DNA from: Thiobacillus sp.
Lineage (GTDB): Bacteria > Pseudomonadota > Gammaproteobacteria > Burkholderiales > Thiobacillaceae
Assembly: GCA_016124745.1 (NCBI GenBank)
Contig: WGNC01000005.1
Coordinates: 62,001-126,000, forward strand
Length of the DNA: 64,000 bases
Direction: 5' to 3'
In this document: positions 54,465 through 62,911 of the stretch, one piece after another
Layout of the letters: each line of letters opens with the position of its first letter
How positions within the stretch are numbered: the stretch's first letter is position 1
Made by a program: the position numbers and the translations under genes
The notes under the pieces: model-generated
Databases searched by the model: none
What the model saw: the letters and a program-made list of their open reading frames with translations, nothing else
Told to the model about the DNA's origin: nothing

Positions 54465-55687
54465 TGATTCGTGTTCCTCGTCACCTTGTTCGCCATATCA
54501 AGCAAGCCTCTCAAGGCCCTCCTGATGCGCGCCGTCAGGGTGCGCTGATACTTGTCGCGCCACCATGCAAGCTGCTGCTCGGACCAGCGCAACGACCGTC
54601 GCGTCTCCCAAAGCTTGTTGATCACGCGCGACCGCTTCGCATGGCATTTTCGCGTCTCGTCCCACCATCTGGTCGTCTGGGTCTTCTGCCAGTGCAAATC
54701 GTCTGCCGCCCTATCGTTGTCCCGCAATGTGCCGACCTGGTGCCGGATGCTGTCATCCAAAGCCCAGCGGAGAAACAACGGGGTATCCGATTGCCGGGGC
54801 CAGTCCCGCTGGGCCAGCACCAGCAGCAGCACGAGCCGGTCTGCCCCATATGCGCGGAGGTTCCGGAGCAGATAGCCGAGCACCTCCAGAAACGCAGGAT
54901 GACCCTGGCGCATGGGCTTCAGTTCCTGGGTGAGGAAAAATTCCGCCAGCATCGCGGCCGTTTCCGCCACGCTGGCCACGGCGCTTTCAGCCAGCGTGTT
55001 GGTGGCGTGAAAACGATATCCGAGCAAGCTTTCATGAGCGACTTCAATTGGATAGCGCTGGCACAGCCGCAAAAAGAACTCATGGTCATGGACATACCGG
55101 AAGCCCCTGAACTGCCCGACGTGCTCGAAGACCTCACGCCGACAAACCAGATTCGAGGTCGTATGCAGATAGTTGCGCGCCAGCAAGGACAGTACCTGCA
55201 ATTCGTGGAGATCCAGGGCCTTTGCGGCTGGCCCCAGATCCCGGGCGGCGTCCGGAAACTTCCTTGCGAGTGATTCCGAATCCTGCACCACACTGCCGGT
55301 CTCATCGATGTAGTCGTAGTGCGAAAAGCAGGCACCCAGACCGGGCTTGTCCGTCAGGCAGGAGACCGCTCTCTGGAGCCGTTCCGGGTAATACAGATCG
55401 TCCGAATTGATGATGGCAATGATCGCTCCCTTCGCCAGCGCCAGCGCCTCGTTCAGCGTGGCGTGCGCGCCTTGGTTGGCGTCGTGTCGATAGAGGCGCA
55501 TTCGCGCGTCGTCGAAGGATTGCAGCACCGCCCAGGTCGCGTCGGACGAGGCATCGTCGATGACGATGAGTTCGAGATTGTCGTAGGTCTGCCCGAGCAC
55601 GCTCTCCACCGCCGCGCGCACATAGGGCGCGTGGTTGTAGGCGGGCATCAGCACGCTGACGAGAGGGGTGGCGGGGGCGGCGGGCAT
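54461..55687 (-). CDS. Family 2 glycosyltransferase with C-terminal extension
   Basis: This 408-residue protein has VSVLMPAYNHAPYVRAAVESVLGQ, VIDDASSDATW, the acidic INSDDLYYPERL and a histidine/phenylalanine-rich base region (YVHDHEFFLRL) of a GT-A enzyme in the N-terminal 220 residues. The C-terminal 150 residues are helical and arginine- and tryptophan-rich. It probably acts in the same glycan pathway. It overlaps the downstream glycosyltransferase by four bases. Confidence 0.88.
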   Translation of the reverse strand: MPAAPATPLVSVLMPAYNHAPYVRAAVESVLGQTYDNLELIVIDDASSDATWAVLQSFDDARMRLYRHDANQGAHATLNEALALAKGAIIAIINSDDLYYPERLQRAVSCLTDKPGLGACFSHYDYIDETGSVVQDSESLARKFPDAARDLGPAAKALDLHELQVLSLLARNYLHTTSNLVCRREVFEHVGQFRGFRYVHDHEFFLRLCQRYPIEVAHESLLGYRFHATNTLAESAVASVAETAAMLAEFFLTQELKPMRQGHPAFLEVLGYLLRNLRAYGADRLVLLLVLAQRDWPRQSDTPLFLRWALDDSIRHQVGTLRDNDRAADDLHWQKTQTTRWWDETRKCHAKRSRVINKLWETRRSLRWSEQQLAWWRDKYQRTLTARIRRALRGLLDMANKVTRNTNQ

Positions 55688-55774
55688 GGGGACGCGTATT
55701 TTACCGGCTGGGGCACGTGGCGCCTATTCGTCAGGCAGCAACGCGACGCTGAGCTTGTGGGGCCGCATGGCCTT

Positions 55775-57322
55775 TCAGGCGGAACGGGGTTGGTGGGGTC
55801 CCGGGTCCTGCCGCTGATCCGGGTGCGCCGCACCCAGGTAGAAATCCAGCATCCGGGCCTGCTGCCGGTCGAGGGTTGCCAGCACCTTGCGGCGGGCCGC
55901 CCGTCCGACCGATTGCCGCAGTGCCGGCGAAGCGGCCAGCCTGTCCAGGCATGCCAGGGCTTCCGCTTCGGTCTCGACGAGGAAGCCGTCCGTGCCGTGC
56001 TCGATCAGTTCCGCGACCCCCACATCCTTGGCGAACACGATGACGGGGAGTTCCATGGCCATCGCCTCGAGGATCGCGTTGGGGCCGGTTTCGACCCACA
56101 AAGGATGCTTCCAGTACAGGAAGCAGTCGAGTCCTTCGAGAAACGCCCGCGCATCCAGGGCATCGAGCGGCAGCAATTCGACCCGGCCCGATTGCGCTTC
56201 ATCCCGCAAGGCGTCTTTCAGCAAGGAGCCGTCCATGATGCGGCAAACATGTCCCCTGCCGATGATGCGCCGCATCAGCCCGGGATCGTCGGGATGGAAC
56301 TTCGTCCAGTTGGCCCGCGCGATCCTGCCGACGACCAGGCTGCGGATCGCCTGTTCGTGTGGACGCTGCCGGCTGAACTGCTGCGTGTCGGTGGGCGGAT
56401 ATTCGGTCATTCCGCCCAGCCCCACGCGCTGCCGCCACATGTCGGAAGGATAAGTGAAATCCACCGTGAACCCGGCTTGCAGCGACTCCATCAGCGTCAG
56501 GGCGGAGACGACGTGCTTCATGTTCGGCAGGTCGGGAACGTTAACGCTCAGGACGATGCGGCGGCATGCCGCCATGGCGTCGAGCCAGGGCGTGAAGTCG
56601 AGGTAGTTGCCGACGATTACCAGCGCTCCGCCATCGGGCACGTCGCCACGGGACGGATCGAGTACGCGTAGCTCGGGACACAGCGCCCGATAGTGGGCGA
56701 TCGGCTCGCTCCGGGACCACAGAATCACCTCCGCGAAAGGCGCCAGGATCTGGTAGAGACGCAAGGTACGGGTTTCGCTGCCGCCGATCGCCCGGAAATC
56801 GTTGGCCAGGTGAATTCTGGACGCCGCGCCTTGGTCGGTGCTGGTAGCCACGGCCTCGCCGCGTGCATTGATGCGCGAAATCAGCGCGAGCGCCTGACGG
56901 CGCAGCGAATCCCAGGCAGCGTCGGCGAAGAGTAGCTCCACGCACTGCTCCATTTTGATCCTGACATCCAATTGGTCGTCAAGGCGCGAAGTGCGTTCCA
57001 GAAAGGCGAATTCACGCTGCAATATCCCAAGTTCCCGATACATCCGGGCGGCCTCGCGTGCCGACTGCGGACTGGACAGGGAATCAGGATCGATTGCATC
57101 CAATAATTCCTTGCCTGCGAAAGCCTCGCCATGGCGAAACAGCGCCGTCGCCACCGCCACCGCCCGGTCCTCGGGCGCATCCTGGACAGTGCGGGTCCTG
57201 CCGGCTGAGACCAACGGACTCGCGCCGCAGCAATGCTTGTAGCGCCTGCCGCTGCCGCAGGGGCAAGGCTGGTTCCGCGAAATGGACGATGCAGCGCTTG
57301 GCGGTGTTGTGAAATGAGCCAC
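55775..57322 (-). CDS. SEC-C zinc motif fused to a GT-B glycosyltransferase
   Basis: This 515-residue protein, from a GTG at 57322, begins with a SEC-C motif, CPCGSGRRYKHCCG (Cys20, 22, 31 and 32), that normally binds zinc. A helical stretch follows, then a GT-B (family 1-type) fold with FRAIGGSETRTLRLYQIL, VVGRIARANWTKFHPDD, the nucleotide-sugar region NAILEAMAMELPVIVFAKDVGVAELIEHGTDG and a short helical C-terminus. The SEC-C fusion to a glycosyltransferase is unusual. I do not know its role. The start is uncertain because no ribosome site was found, and the longer frame overlaps the upstream gene. Confidence 0.78.
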   Translation of the reverse strand: MAHFTTPPSAASSISRNQPCPCGSGRRYKHCCGASPLVSAGRTRTVQDAPEDRAVAVATALFRHGEAFAGKELLDAIDPDSLSSPQSAREAARMYRELGILQREFAFLERTSRLDDQLDVRIKMEQCVELLFADAAWDSLRRQALALISRINARGEAVATSTDQGAASRIHLANDFRAIGGSETRTLRLYQILAPFAEVILWSRSEPIAHYRALCPELRVLDPSRGDVPDGGALVIVGNYLDFTPWLDAMAACRRIVLSVNVPDLPNMKHVVSALTLMESLQAGFTVDFTYPSDMWRQRVGLGGMTEYPPTDTQQFSRQRPHEQAIRSLVVGRIARANWTKFHPDDPGLMRRIIGRGHVCRIMDGSLLKDALRDEAQSGRVELLPLDALDARAFLEGLDCFLYWKHPLWVETGPNAILEAMAMELPVIVFAKDVGVAELIEHGTDGFLVETEAEALACLDRLAASPALRQSVGRAARRKVLATLDRQQARMLDFYLGAAHPDQRQDPGPHQPRSA

Positions 57323-57354
57323 GATAGTCAGACCGGGACCAGGTGCCTTCAGCG

Positions 57355-59403
57355 CTATTGCGGGATCAATTCGGTATTCGTGATTCGCAGAAGATTGAAA
57401 ACCAGTTTCTTGTTTTCGTTCAGGTGCCTGGCCAAATTTGAAAATCCGGACGGATGGCCCGCGGTGACATTCGTGAAATACAGTTTGCCTGACAAGCCAA
57501 GCGCGCAAAGATCGACGATCGAGGCAATGGCAGCCGATTTCCGCTCTTGATCCGTTTTCATGGTCCATTTGCCGTGCAGCGGCTTCTGATTCATATGGAA
57601 TATTTCGCTGGCGCTCAATACGGTCGAAGCACGAAAGAAGTTCTTCGCCTTGGCGATGACGTCCGCATCATCACTGCAGATCAGGACCGATTTTCCGACC
57701 ACCTCGGGGTAGATCATGTTGAACAACGATTCATAGTCTGTTTGATAGTCGGTGTTTCTTACATGTATCCCGACATAGTCTCCGCCAAGTCCAGCGATCC
57801 TATCGAGGACGATTGATCTGACATTTTCAGACAAGCTTATTCTGTTCAGAAGCGAAAAGGACAGTTCTCCCCCTCCGCATTGCTCATGAATCAGGACGGA
57901 CTCACGGTAGTCCCGGTCAAAATCAAATGTGAGCAACGCCCCCGATACCCGGTCGACATGATTGTGATACATGGTTGAATATGTAGTGTCATGATCGTCC
58001 AATGTCCCATTGATTCTGGGTCCGTTCATTCTTGGCGGATAACAGTCGCGCGAGTTGATCGCCGGGTCCACGCGGGTCGTATCGGTTTCGACCTTGATCG
58101 AGGCATCGACGGGCGAGAAGAAGTCTGCAAACTCTCCGAATAGTCCCGATTTGCGTGTGTCGATGATGAGCGTTCGACCAAATCTTTCAGCGTATTCCCA
58201 GCATTTCTCAATTTGGCAAAACGTGTCGTTAAGACCGCCATGCGGCCGGCAAAGCACAAACAGCTCTTCTTCCTGCGTGGACCCCGCTGTCGCAGCCCCC
58301 GCCTTTGCAGGCGACTCCTCGTTTGGCCCGGCAACCGGCAAGCGACCCAGCACCTGCTCGGCAACCTGCTTGAAGGCGGGATCGATTCGGGCGCGCAGTG
58401 CGGCCTGACGGGCGCCCAGCAAATCGCCCAGGCCCTCGAGGATCAATGCGTGGGTATAGTGGAATTCAGCCGCGTCGCGGATATACCTGAGGGCGCATCT
58501 CACCTGGCTTTCCGCCACATCCAGGCGGTTCGCCTCCAGATTCAGGCGTGCCATGGCATGCATGGCATTGGGATCATCGGGATACTCGCTCAGAACGTGC
58601 TCGAGGCGTCTGCGGCACTCCGCGACATCGCCCCGGGCGTACGCCATGATCGCCTGGCGCACCCCGTTGCCCGCCCGGGTGGTGTGATATTCGCGAGGAC
58701 CCGCCCACTTGGCCCTGAGCATTGCGTCGAAATATTGCATGCGGGCCGCATCCCAGTTGGGTCCGCGCCCTGTCCCGGACGTCCCGAGGTCGGGCCGGTA
58801 GTTGAAGGTCACGATGGGAACAAAGACAAAATCGCCGTGCTCGGCAATCTGGTGGAGAAAATCCCGATCCTCGCAAATTTCCAGGGCCTCGTCGAACTGG
58901 CAACCCAGGTCCCGCACCTTGCGCGCGATCAGCGAGGCCTGCCAATAGAAGAGTGGACCGTAATAAAGCATGGCCCGATTGAACGGGATCCCGAATATCT
59001 TTTCAACGCGCCCATCCGGCCCGAGCATGTTGGATTGCCCATAGACCACCAGCGCATCCGGGTTTTTGCGGGCGGCCTTGATCAAGGTGGAAACGTGGTG
59101 AGGCTCATACACATCGTCATCGTCCAGAAAGCTGAACCAGTCCCCATGAACCGCATCGAGACCCACATTGCAGGCCAAGGGTCGAGGCAAACGCCGGTCC
59201 CCCCCAACCTTGCGCAATACATGGCCAGGCCGCCATCCGATGTCCGGCAATGGAGGATGCGTGCCGCCGGTCGCGTCGACGAGGACAATTTCGATCCGGG
59301 GATAGTCCTGTGCCGCAATGGATTCCAGTGCCAGACGCAGTTCGGGGCGGCCCATGCTGCGCACGACAATCGAAACCAGCGGCATGCACGCGTCTTTGTC
59401 CAT
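57355..59403 (-). CDS. Trimodular protein: GT2, TPR-like repeat and fucosyltransferase-like domain
   Basis: This 682-residue protein has an N-terminal GT-A domain (residues about 8-240; SIVVRSMGRPELRLALESI, DATGG, FLDDDDVYEPHH and ICEDRDFLHQ), a helical TPR-like part (about 250-350), an A/E/P/G-rich linker (358-380) and a C-terminal domain with RPHGGLNDTFCQIEK and the HVRNTDY motif near residue 546. That motif resembles NodZ/GT11-type fucosyltransferases. It probably adds two sugars to the same glycan. The C-terminal part is distinctly AT-rich compared with the rest. It is the first gene of the cluster. Confidence 0.8.
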   Translation of the reverse strand: MDKDACMPLVSIVVRSMGRPELRLALESIAAQDYPRIEIVLVDATGGTHPPLPDIGWRPGHVLRKVGGDRRLPRPLACNVGLDAVHGDWFSFLDDDDVYEPHHVSTLIKAARKNPDALVVYGQSNMLGPDGRVEKIFGIPFNRAMLYYGPLFYWQASLIARKVRDLGCQFDEALEICEDRDFLHQIAEHGDFVFVPIVTFNYRPDLGTSGTGRGPNWDAARMQYFDAMLRAKWAGPREYHTTRAGNGVRQAIMAYARGDVAECRRRLEHVLSEYPDDPNAMHAMARLNLEANRLDVAESQVRCALRYIRDAAEFHYTHALILEGLGDLLGARQAALRARIDPAFKQVAEQVLGRLPVAGPNEESPAKAGAATAGSTQEEELFVLCRPHGGLNDTFCQIEKCWEYAERFGRTLIIDTRKSGLFGEFADFFSPVDASIKVETDTTRVDPAINSRDCYPPRMNGPRINGTLDDHDTTYSTMYHNHVDRVSGALLTFDFDRDYRESVLIHEQCGGGELSFSLLNRISLSENVRSIVLDRIAGLGGDYVGIHVRNTDYQTDYESLFNMIYPEVVGKSVLICSDDADVIAKAKNFFRASTVLSASEIFHMNQKPLHGKWTMKTDQERKSAAIASIVDLCALGLSGKLYFTNVTAGHPSGFSNLARHLNENKKLVFNLLRITNTELIPQ

Positions 59404-59777
59404 TTCGCGATTTCCTAGATGGGTTTCTCTCCGCGCTGTTCTGCCATGAGCTGGCGGCGCGACTGGGGCTGGGGTTGGTTCTGGGTGGCGGAATCAGGGG
59501 CGAATTGTAATGCTGAACCTGGATGGCTGCACGGCCGCGTCATCGCAAGTGACGGCAGGCGTGACGATCGCACCCGATTTTCATATCCGGCTGCAAGCGC
59601 AGAGGCTTCGCCGCCACGGAACTGCTTATACTGCTCAACTTTCCCGTATAGAAAGCGGACGTTGCGGGTTTTGCTTCCGTCATGCTTGCCATGACGTTCC
59701 CCGAACGCGACACGGCAACACGTTTCAGCCGACTACGTGACCACTCCCTACCTTGTACTGAGTTTCCATATATCGCC
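59404..59777. other. Intergenic region between the glycan cluster and the AmpG-like gene
   Basis: These 374 bases must hold divergent promoters for the minus-strand glycan genes and the plus-strand transporter. I see no coding sequence I trust. A TATACT-like -10 for the plus strand lies near 59628-59634 and a long G/T-rich stretch runs at 59465-59500. No hairpin terminator or operator palindrome stood out. Confidence 0.5.
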
Positions 59778-61157
59778 ATGACCGCACACCCTTGGCTCAA
59801 TGCCCTCAAGGTCTACGCCCACCCGCGCGTCGTCGGCATGCTGTTCCTCGGCTTTTCCGCGGGTCTGCCGCTGCTGCTGGTGCTCGGTACGCTGTCGTTC
59901 TGGCTGTCCGAGGCGGGCATTGCACGCGCGACGATCGGCCATTTGAGCTGGGTGGGGCTGGCATATGGCCTCAAATTCCTCTGGTCGCCACTGGTCGACC
60001 GCTTGCCGCTGCCCTTCCTGACAGCGCGGCTGGGCAGGCGGCGGGCGTGGCTGCTGTTCTCGCAGGTCTGCATCGCGGCCGCGCTGCTGGGGATGGCGAA
60101 CACCGACCCCGTGCTGAATCTGATGCATACGGTGTACTTCGCGCTGGCGGTGGCATTCGCTTCGGCAACGCAGGACATCGCGCTCGACGCCTACCGCATC
60201 GAGGCGGTGGAAATCGAAAAGCAGGGCGCGATGGCAGCGACCTACCAGGCGGGCTATCGCATCGCGATGATCACGGCCGGCGCAGGCGCGCTGTGGATTG
60301 CCGCGAGTGTCGACCCGAGCGAGGCAAGCTACGACTTCCACCCCTGGCAAGTGGCCTATACGGTGATGGCGGCGCTGATGGGGGTGGGCATCCTTACCAC
60401 GCTGATCATTCGCGAACCGGTGCGCCATATTTCACATGAAACCAGCGAACGCGAGGCCCATGCACGGGAGCAATTCGCTGCCAACGGCGTGTCGGGCAGT
60501 CTGCTGAATGCGACGGCGTGGTTCTACAGCGCGGTATTGTCGCCTTTCATCGACTTCATCCAGCGTTACAAATGGCAGGCCCTGCTGATGCTGGCACTGA
60601 TCGCCGTGTATCGGATTTCCGACGTGGTGATGGGGGTGATGAGCAATCCCTTCTACCAGGAGATGGGCTTCACCAAGGACGAGGTCGCCACCGTGTCCAA
60701 AGTCTACGGAGTGATCATGACCATCTTGGGCGCGGGCCTGGGCGGCCTGCTGACCTTGCGACTCGGCGTGATGCGCACCCTGTTTCTGGGCGCGGTGCTC
60801 TCCGCCGCGACCAATCTGCTGTTCGTGTGGCTGGCAGGGCGCGGACACGATGTCGGCGCGCTGGTGTTTACGGTGTCGGCCGACAACCTGTCGGCAGGCA
60901 TCGCATCAAGCGCTTTCGTCGCCTACCTCTCCAGCCTGGTGAACCAGGCCTATTCGGCCACGCAATACGCGCTGTTCACCTCAGTGATGCTGCTCTTGCC
61001 CAAGTTCATCGCGGGATTTTCCGGCGAGTTCGTCGATGCCTACGGCTGGGCCAGCTTCTTCACCGGCACGGCACTGATCGGGGTGCCGGTGCTGCTGCTG
61101 GTGTGGCTGGTTTCCAGGGGTCAGCGCTCAGGGGTCAGGGCTCAGGAAGAACGATGA
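59778..61157 (+). CDS. ampG: AmpG-like MFS muropeptide transporter
   Basis: This 459-residue protein has about twelve membrane helices with LFLGFSAGLPLLLVLGTLSFWL, GLAYGLKFLWSPLVDRLPLP and LGRRRAWLL, as in the AmpG family. The family imports anhydromuropeptides for murein recycling, which fits mpl 10 kb away. The start is MTAHPWLNALKVY at 59778, and a frame beginning at 59682 adds a poor leader. The C-terminus (RGQRSGVRAQEER) is encoded by a small tandem repeat at 61115-61142. It overlaps the next gene by ATGA. Confidence 0.87.
   Translation: MTAHPWLNALKVYAHPRVVGMLFLGFSAGLPLLLVLGTLSFWLSEAGIARATIGHLSWVGLAYGLKFLWSPLVDRLPLPFLTARLGRRRAWLLFSQVCIAAALLGMANTDPVLNLMHTVYFALAVAFASATQDIALDAYRIEAVEIEKQGAMAATYQAGYRIAMITAGAGALWIAASVDPSEASYDFHPWQVAYTVMAALMGVGILTTLIIREPVRHISHETSEREAHAREQFAANGVSGSLLNATAWFYSAVLSPFIDFIQRYKWQALLMLALIAVYRISDVVMGVMSNPFYQEMGFTKDEVATVSKVYGVIMTILGAGLGGLLTLRLGVMRTLFLGAVLSAATNLLFVWLAGRGHDVGALVFTVSADNLSAGIASSAFVAYLSSLVNQAYSATQYALFTSVMLLLPKFIAGFSGEFVDAYGWASFFTGTALIGVPVLLLVWLVSRGQRSGVRAQEER
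61115..61142. repeat. 14-base tandem duplication at the 3' end of the AmpG-like gene
   Basis: CAGGGGTCAGCGCT and CAGGGGTCAGGGCT are adjacent copies differing at one base. They encode the arginine-rich C-terminal tail of the transporter. The G-rich style resembles the repeat between hslV and hslU. Confidence 0.6.
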
Positions 61158-61831
61158 TCGAGTTTTCACTATTGACTGCGCTGCTTGCCGGCCTGCTGGG
61201 CGGGGTGCACTGCGTCGGCATGTGTGGCGGCATCGTCGCGGCTTTCTCGTTTCGCGCCGACGGCAGCCACCCGCCGTTTCGCCTGCATCTGGCCTACAAC
61301 CTGGGGCGGGTGATGTCGTACGTGATGTTCGGTACCCTGGCAGGCACGCTCGGCGCCTCGCTCAAGCTGGCCGCGTTCCTGCCGGTGCAAACTCTGCTTT
61401 ACGTGCTGGCGCAGGGGGTGATGATCCTGCTCGGCCTGTATCTGGCCGGGTTCAATCGCTGGGTGCTCGTGTTCGAGCGCGCCGGCGGTGCGCTCTGGCG
61501 CCATCTCAAGCCGCTGTTCCAGAAACTGCTGCCGGTGCAATCGGTGCCGGGGGCGCTGCTGGCGGGCATGGCCTGGGGCTGGCTGCCGTGCGGCCTCGTG
61601 TATTCGGTTCTGGTCTCCGCGCTGGCGGCCGGCAGCGCCACCTCGGGCGCGGCGCTGATGCTGGCGTTCGGCATCGGCACGCTGCCGAATCTGTTGGGAA
61701 TGGGCCTGTTCGCCCGCCAGATCCAGCCCTTCATGCAGCAGGTGTGGGTGCGTCGTGCGGCCGGTCTGACGGTGGCAGGGTTCGGCGTGTGGGGGCTGGC
61801 GGCGCTGGTCTGGACGACCTTCGCCGCCTGA
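61154..61831 (+). CDS. TauE/SafE-like membrane protein (COG2836 type)
   Basis: This 225-residue protein has about six membrane helices and the early signature GGVHCVGMCGGIVAAFSF, with paired His/Cys that mark the COG2836 group of the sulfite exporter-like TauE/SafE family. Other motifs are AYNLGRVMSYVMFG and AWGWLPCGLVYSVL. The His-Cys-Cys cluster suggests metal handling, commonly nickel, cobalt or copper, but the substrate is unknown. The ATG at 61154 overlaps the ampG-like stop. Confidence 0.85.
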   Translation: MIEFSLLTALLAGLLGGVHCVGMCGGIVAAFSFRADGSHPPFRLHLAYNLGRVMSYVMFGTLAGTLGASLKLAAFLPVQTLLYVLAQGVMILLGLYLAGFNRWVLVFERAGGALWRHLKPLFQKLLPVQSVPGALLAGMAWGWLPCGLVYSVLVSALAAGSATSGAALMLAFGIGTLPNLLGMGLFARQIQPFMQQVWVRRAAGLTVAGFGVWGLAALVWTTFAA

Positions 61832-61834
61832 GCC

Positions 61835-62263
61835 TTACTTGTAGAACTTCTGGTTGAAGACCATTTCACGCTTGGGCTCGCCGGCCACTTCGATGGTGGC
61901 GGTGAACTTTAGCGTATCGGGCGGGGTGACACGGAATTCGCCCAGGTAGTAGATGGCGGTGCCCTCCTTGATCTCGCGCATTTCAATATTGGCCAGCTGC
62001 TGGTTGAGGTTGGTGACATAGACACTGAGCTTGGCCGGCACCGGCGTCGGTACGCCGACATTGTTCTGCTTCAGCACCGACATCGTGACCAGGCCGCGTG
62101 TCTTGCTGCGCTCGATTTTGTAGGCGCGCGCGACTTCCGGCTGCAATTCGTCGGTGGTGAGCGCGTTGTAATGGATTTCGAGCGGGCCGAATTTCTGCGA
62201 AATCTCGGCGTGGGCACCCGCAGCGACGGTACACAGGCACAGGGCGGCAAGCAGTCGTTTCAT
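61835..62263 (-). CDS. Periplasmic DUF4426-family protein
   Basis: This 142-residue protein has a signal peptide (MKRLLAALCLCTVAAGAHA) and the DUF4426 pattern: FGPLEIHYNAL, LQPEVARAYKIERSKTRGLVTMSVL and YYLGEFRVTPPDTLKF. The function is unknown. It is convergent with the TauE-like gene, ending four bases away, and lies 45 bases downstream of the lipoprotein gene on its own strand. Confidence 0.87.
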   Translation of the reverse strand: MKRLLAALCLCTVAAGAHAEISQKFGPLEIHYNALTTDELQPEVARAYKIERSKTRGLVTMSVLKQNNVGVPTPVPAKLSVYVTNLNQQLANIEMREIKEGTAIYYLGEFRVTPPDTLKFTATIEVAGEPKREMVFNQKFYK

Positions 62264-62308
62264 GATCTCTCCTCTTGTTGTGGGGTCAGCCGTCTGAATT
62301 GTAGGCGC

Positions 62309-62911
62309 TTATTGAAGCGTGGCGAGCCAGGCGGCCAGTTCATCGAGCACCTGGCCGACGGCCAGGTTCGATGCCTGCGCGGCACCCGCCGCATCGAACG
62401 TCTTTAGCGGCACCCGTTGCCTGAATGTCTTGCGTCCCAGCAGCGTGTGTCTTTTCAGGTCGACGACTTCGGCGTTCAGTTCAAGCTCGATTGCGCCCGG
62501 GGTGCTGGCAGCATCGTGGTAGAACTCGACCAGCTTGGTATCCAGCAGCATGTCGCCCCGCACCTGGCCGCCGGCGGAACTGACATGCCAGAGGCCCTGG
62601 CGGTCGAGACGGGCACGCATCAGGTCGGCAAAGCGCTTGCCGGGACGTTCGGTCCAGCGGGCAAACTGATACTGGCCACGGGTGCCCGGGCTGCGGCTGA
62701 ATATGATCTGGTCGGTTGCGTAAAACCCGCCCGTCGTGGTGTCCAGCACAAGCAGCGTGGGCGCCTCTGCAGCAACCTGCGTTTCGGCTGTGGCCGGGGA
62801 GGGATCCTCCAGCACGTAGTACACCACGGCAGGCAAATCGGGCTGTTCGGCAAAATTGACGCATCCCGCGAGCGTCAGCACGAACGTCGTCAGCAAGTAA
62901 GCCTTCTTCAT
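62309..62911 (-). CDS. ABC transport auxiliary lipoprotein (PqiC/MCE-associated)
   Basis: This 200-residue protein has lipobox TLAGC with lipidation at about Cys17 (MKKAYLLTTFVLTLAGCVNF), followed by a beta-rich domain with YYVLEDPSP, TDQIIFSRSPG and RWTERPGKRFADLMRARL. This is the PF03886-type auxiliary lipoprotein of MCE systems. It should act at the outer membrane with the MlaD-like protein upstream, which it overlaps by four bases. Confidence 0.87.
   Translation of the reverse strand: MKKAYLLTTFVLTLAGCVNFAEQPDLPAVVYYVLEDPSPATAETQVAAEAPTLLVLDTTTGGFYATDQIIFSRSPGTRGQYQFARWTERPGKRFADLMRARLDRQGLWHVSSAGGQVRGDMLLDTKLVEFYHDAASTPGAIELELNAEVVDLKRHTLLGRKTFRQRVPLKTFDAAGAAQASNLAVGQVLDELAAWLATLQ

Noticed and set aside
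55319-56671. Long plus-strand frame over the SEC-C glycosyltransferase
   Set aside because: It is a shadow frame of genes on the minus strand with recognised motifs.
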